Below are positions 5,130 through 6,050 of a stretch of 6,050 bases of DNA, piece by piece. The notes below the pieces were generated by a model. It had not been told where the DNA came from, made no database searches, and worked only from the letters and a program-made list of their open reading frames with translations. The translations under genes and the position numbers were made by a program. The number at the start of each line of letters is the position of its first letter. The first letter of the stretch is position 1. Origin of the DNA: an uncultured Desulfovibrio sp. (GTDB lineage: Bacteria; Desulfobacterota; Desulfovibrionia; Desulfovibrionales; Desulfovibrionaceae); assembly GCA_900555975.1 (NCBI GenBank), contig USNI01000062.1, positions 1 through 6,050 of the forward strand, in the 5' to 3' direction.

Positions 5130-6050
5130 CTATGCCGAGGCCCGTTTTTCCAGGAACTGGTAGAGCAGCTGAAGACCGAAAGCGGTAGCACCCTTGCGGG
5201 CCATGGGTGTATCTTTTTCACTCCATGCGGTTCCTGCGATGTCGATATGTGCCCACGGTCTGCCGTCCACGAATTTTTCCAGGAACTTTGCGGCAAAGAT
5301 GCTGCGGGCGTTCTGACCGAACGTGGCGTTTTCCATGTCGGCGTCCCCTCTGGGGATAAGATCGTCATAGTCCGCGTCGATGGGCATGCGCCAGAGTCGT
5401 TCGCTGGTTTGCTCGCCGGCCTGGTACAGATCGTCGGCCAGAGCGTCGTCATTGCAGAACAGGCCAGCCTTCTGCCAGCCGAGGGCCGTGGACATGGCTC
5501 CGGTCAGGGTGGCGATGTCGATGACGCAGGAAGGATTGAGGCGCGATACGGCGTACCACAGGGCGTCGCAGAGGACCAGTCGTCCTTCGCCGTCGGCACT
5601 GAGTATTTCCACGTATTTGCCGGACATGGTGCGGATGATGTCGTCAGGCCGCAGAGCCTTGCCCGAAGGCATGTTTTCCGCCAGAGCCAGGATGCCGACG
5701 ACATTGAGCGGAAGACGATTTTCTGCGGCGCAGCGCAGAAGTTCCATGACGACGGCGGCACCGGCCATGTCGTTTTTCATGCCCCGCATATGGGGACGGG
5801 TTTTGAGGCTCAGACCGCCGGCGTCGAACGTGATACCCTTGCCGGCCACGACGACCGGGGGATTGTCGGGATTGCGGTCGCCGGTCCAGCGCAGCACGAC
5901 GAGACGGGGCGGACGGGCGCTTCCCTGACCTACGCCGAGAAGTGCGCCCATGCCGAGTTCTGCCAGCGCCTTCTCGTCGAAGACGGTCACGTCCAGACCG
6001 CAGTTCTTCAGCTGCGCGGCCATGTCCGCCATGCTTTCGGGGTACAGGAC
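5130..6050 (-). CDS. pepA: Leucyl aminopeptidase (M17 family), C-terminal part; 5' end outside window
   Basis: 306 residues are visible, open through the window end; whole M17 enzymes have about 480-500, so about the last 60 percent is present. The Met at 6030-6032 is internal: VLYPES precedes it in frame, like the linker before the catalytic domain. Numbering from that Met, VAGKGITFDAGGLSLK gives the metal ligand and catalytic residues Lys65, Asp70 and Lys77, and NDMAGAA gives Asp88. SADGEGRL contains Asp147, Glu149 and the catalytic Arg151. AHIDIAG (His262) and the GATAFGLQLL end are typical. The enzyme removes N-terminal residues from peptides in the cytoplasm with two divalent metal ions, usually as a hexamer; some homologues (E. 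coli PepA) also bind DNA in Xer recombination and carAB control. The family signature is normally NTDAEGRL; here it is SADGEGRL, with all metal and catalytic residues kept, so activity is expected. The stop is TAG (5130-5132). The gene is GC-rich and looks like core genome, convergent with the helicase gene. Confidence 0.96.
   Translation of the reverse strand, partial: VLYPESMADMAAQLKNCGLDVTVFDEKALAELGMGALLGVGQGSARPPRLVVLRWTGDRNPDNPPVVVAGKGITFDAGGLSLKTRPHMRGMKNDMAGAAVVMELLRCAAENRLPLNVVGILALAENMPSGKALRPDDIIRTMSGKYVEILSADGEGRLVLCDALWYAVSRLNPSCVIDIATLTGAMSTALGWQKAGLFCNDDALADDLYQAGEQTSERLWRMPIDADYDDLIPRGDADMENATFGQNARSIFAAKFLEKFVDGRPWAHIDIAGTAWSEKDTPMARKGATAFGLQLLYQFLEKRASA

Noticed and set aside
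5380..5928. 182-residue plus-strand ORF opposite pepA
   Set aside because: Shadow in GC-rich DNA; the minus-strand frame carries all M17 active-site motifs.

Overview
The window most likely comes from a Gram-negative bacterium with a fairly GC-rich core genome. The family resemblance of the aminopeptidase and the overall character of the intergenic DNA make me think of the Desulfovibrionaceae, but this is an impression and not a demonstrated assignment. The left four-fifths looks like accessory DNA: simple repeats, a decayed transposon and a broken helicase gene. The right end is an ordinary GC-rich housekeeping gene, so an island boundary probably lies near position 5000.

Layout. Positions 1-230 hold no credible gene. 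They contain six pairs of short direct repeats, nearly all with an 11-base period, interleaved with three A-tracts. Positions 241-568 are GC-rich, potentially structured, without a convincing ORF, and end in a clear rho-independent terminator with a GAAA tetraloop, so an unidentified plus-strand RNA may end there. At 669-908 lies a small exported protein that is almost pure aspartate after its signal sequence and ends in an arginine cluster. It is followed by a hairpin, a 12-base tandem repeat, a 10-base palindrome and a strong terminator (1088-1129).

Positions 1224-1621 are the remains of an IS200-type element: a hairpin just before the start codon and a TnpA pseudogene that can be read only by switching frame at least three times and that has lost one of the HUH histidines. 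Next comes a large gene (1802-4813) for a phospholipase-D-like nuclease / superfamily 2 helicase / DUF3427 fusion protein. Its reading frame breaks at about 4682-4690. The last roughly 89 residues of the DUF3427 domain continue in another frame to 4959, so the gene carries either an inactivating indel or a sequence error.

A long, nearly symmetrical hairpin (5005-5059) then acts as a shared terminator between the helicase gene and the convergent M17 leucyl aminopeptidase gene (complement of 5130-6050, cut by the window end). The genes do not form one pathway. The aminopeptidase is a core peptide-turnover enzyme. The helicase is an orphan that may serve in DNA repair or defence. The repeats, the IS remnant and the indel suggest a turnover-prone segment beside the conserved gene.
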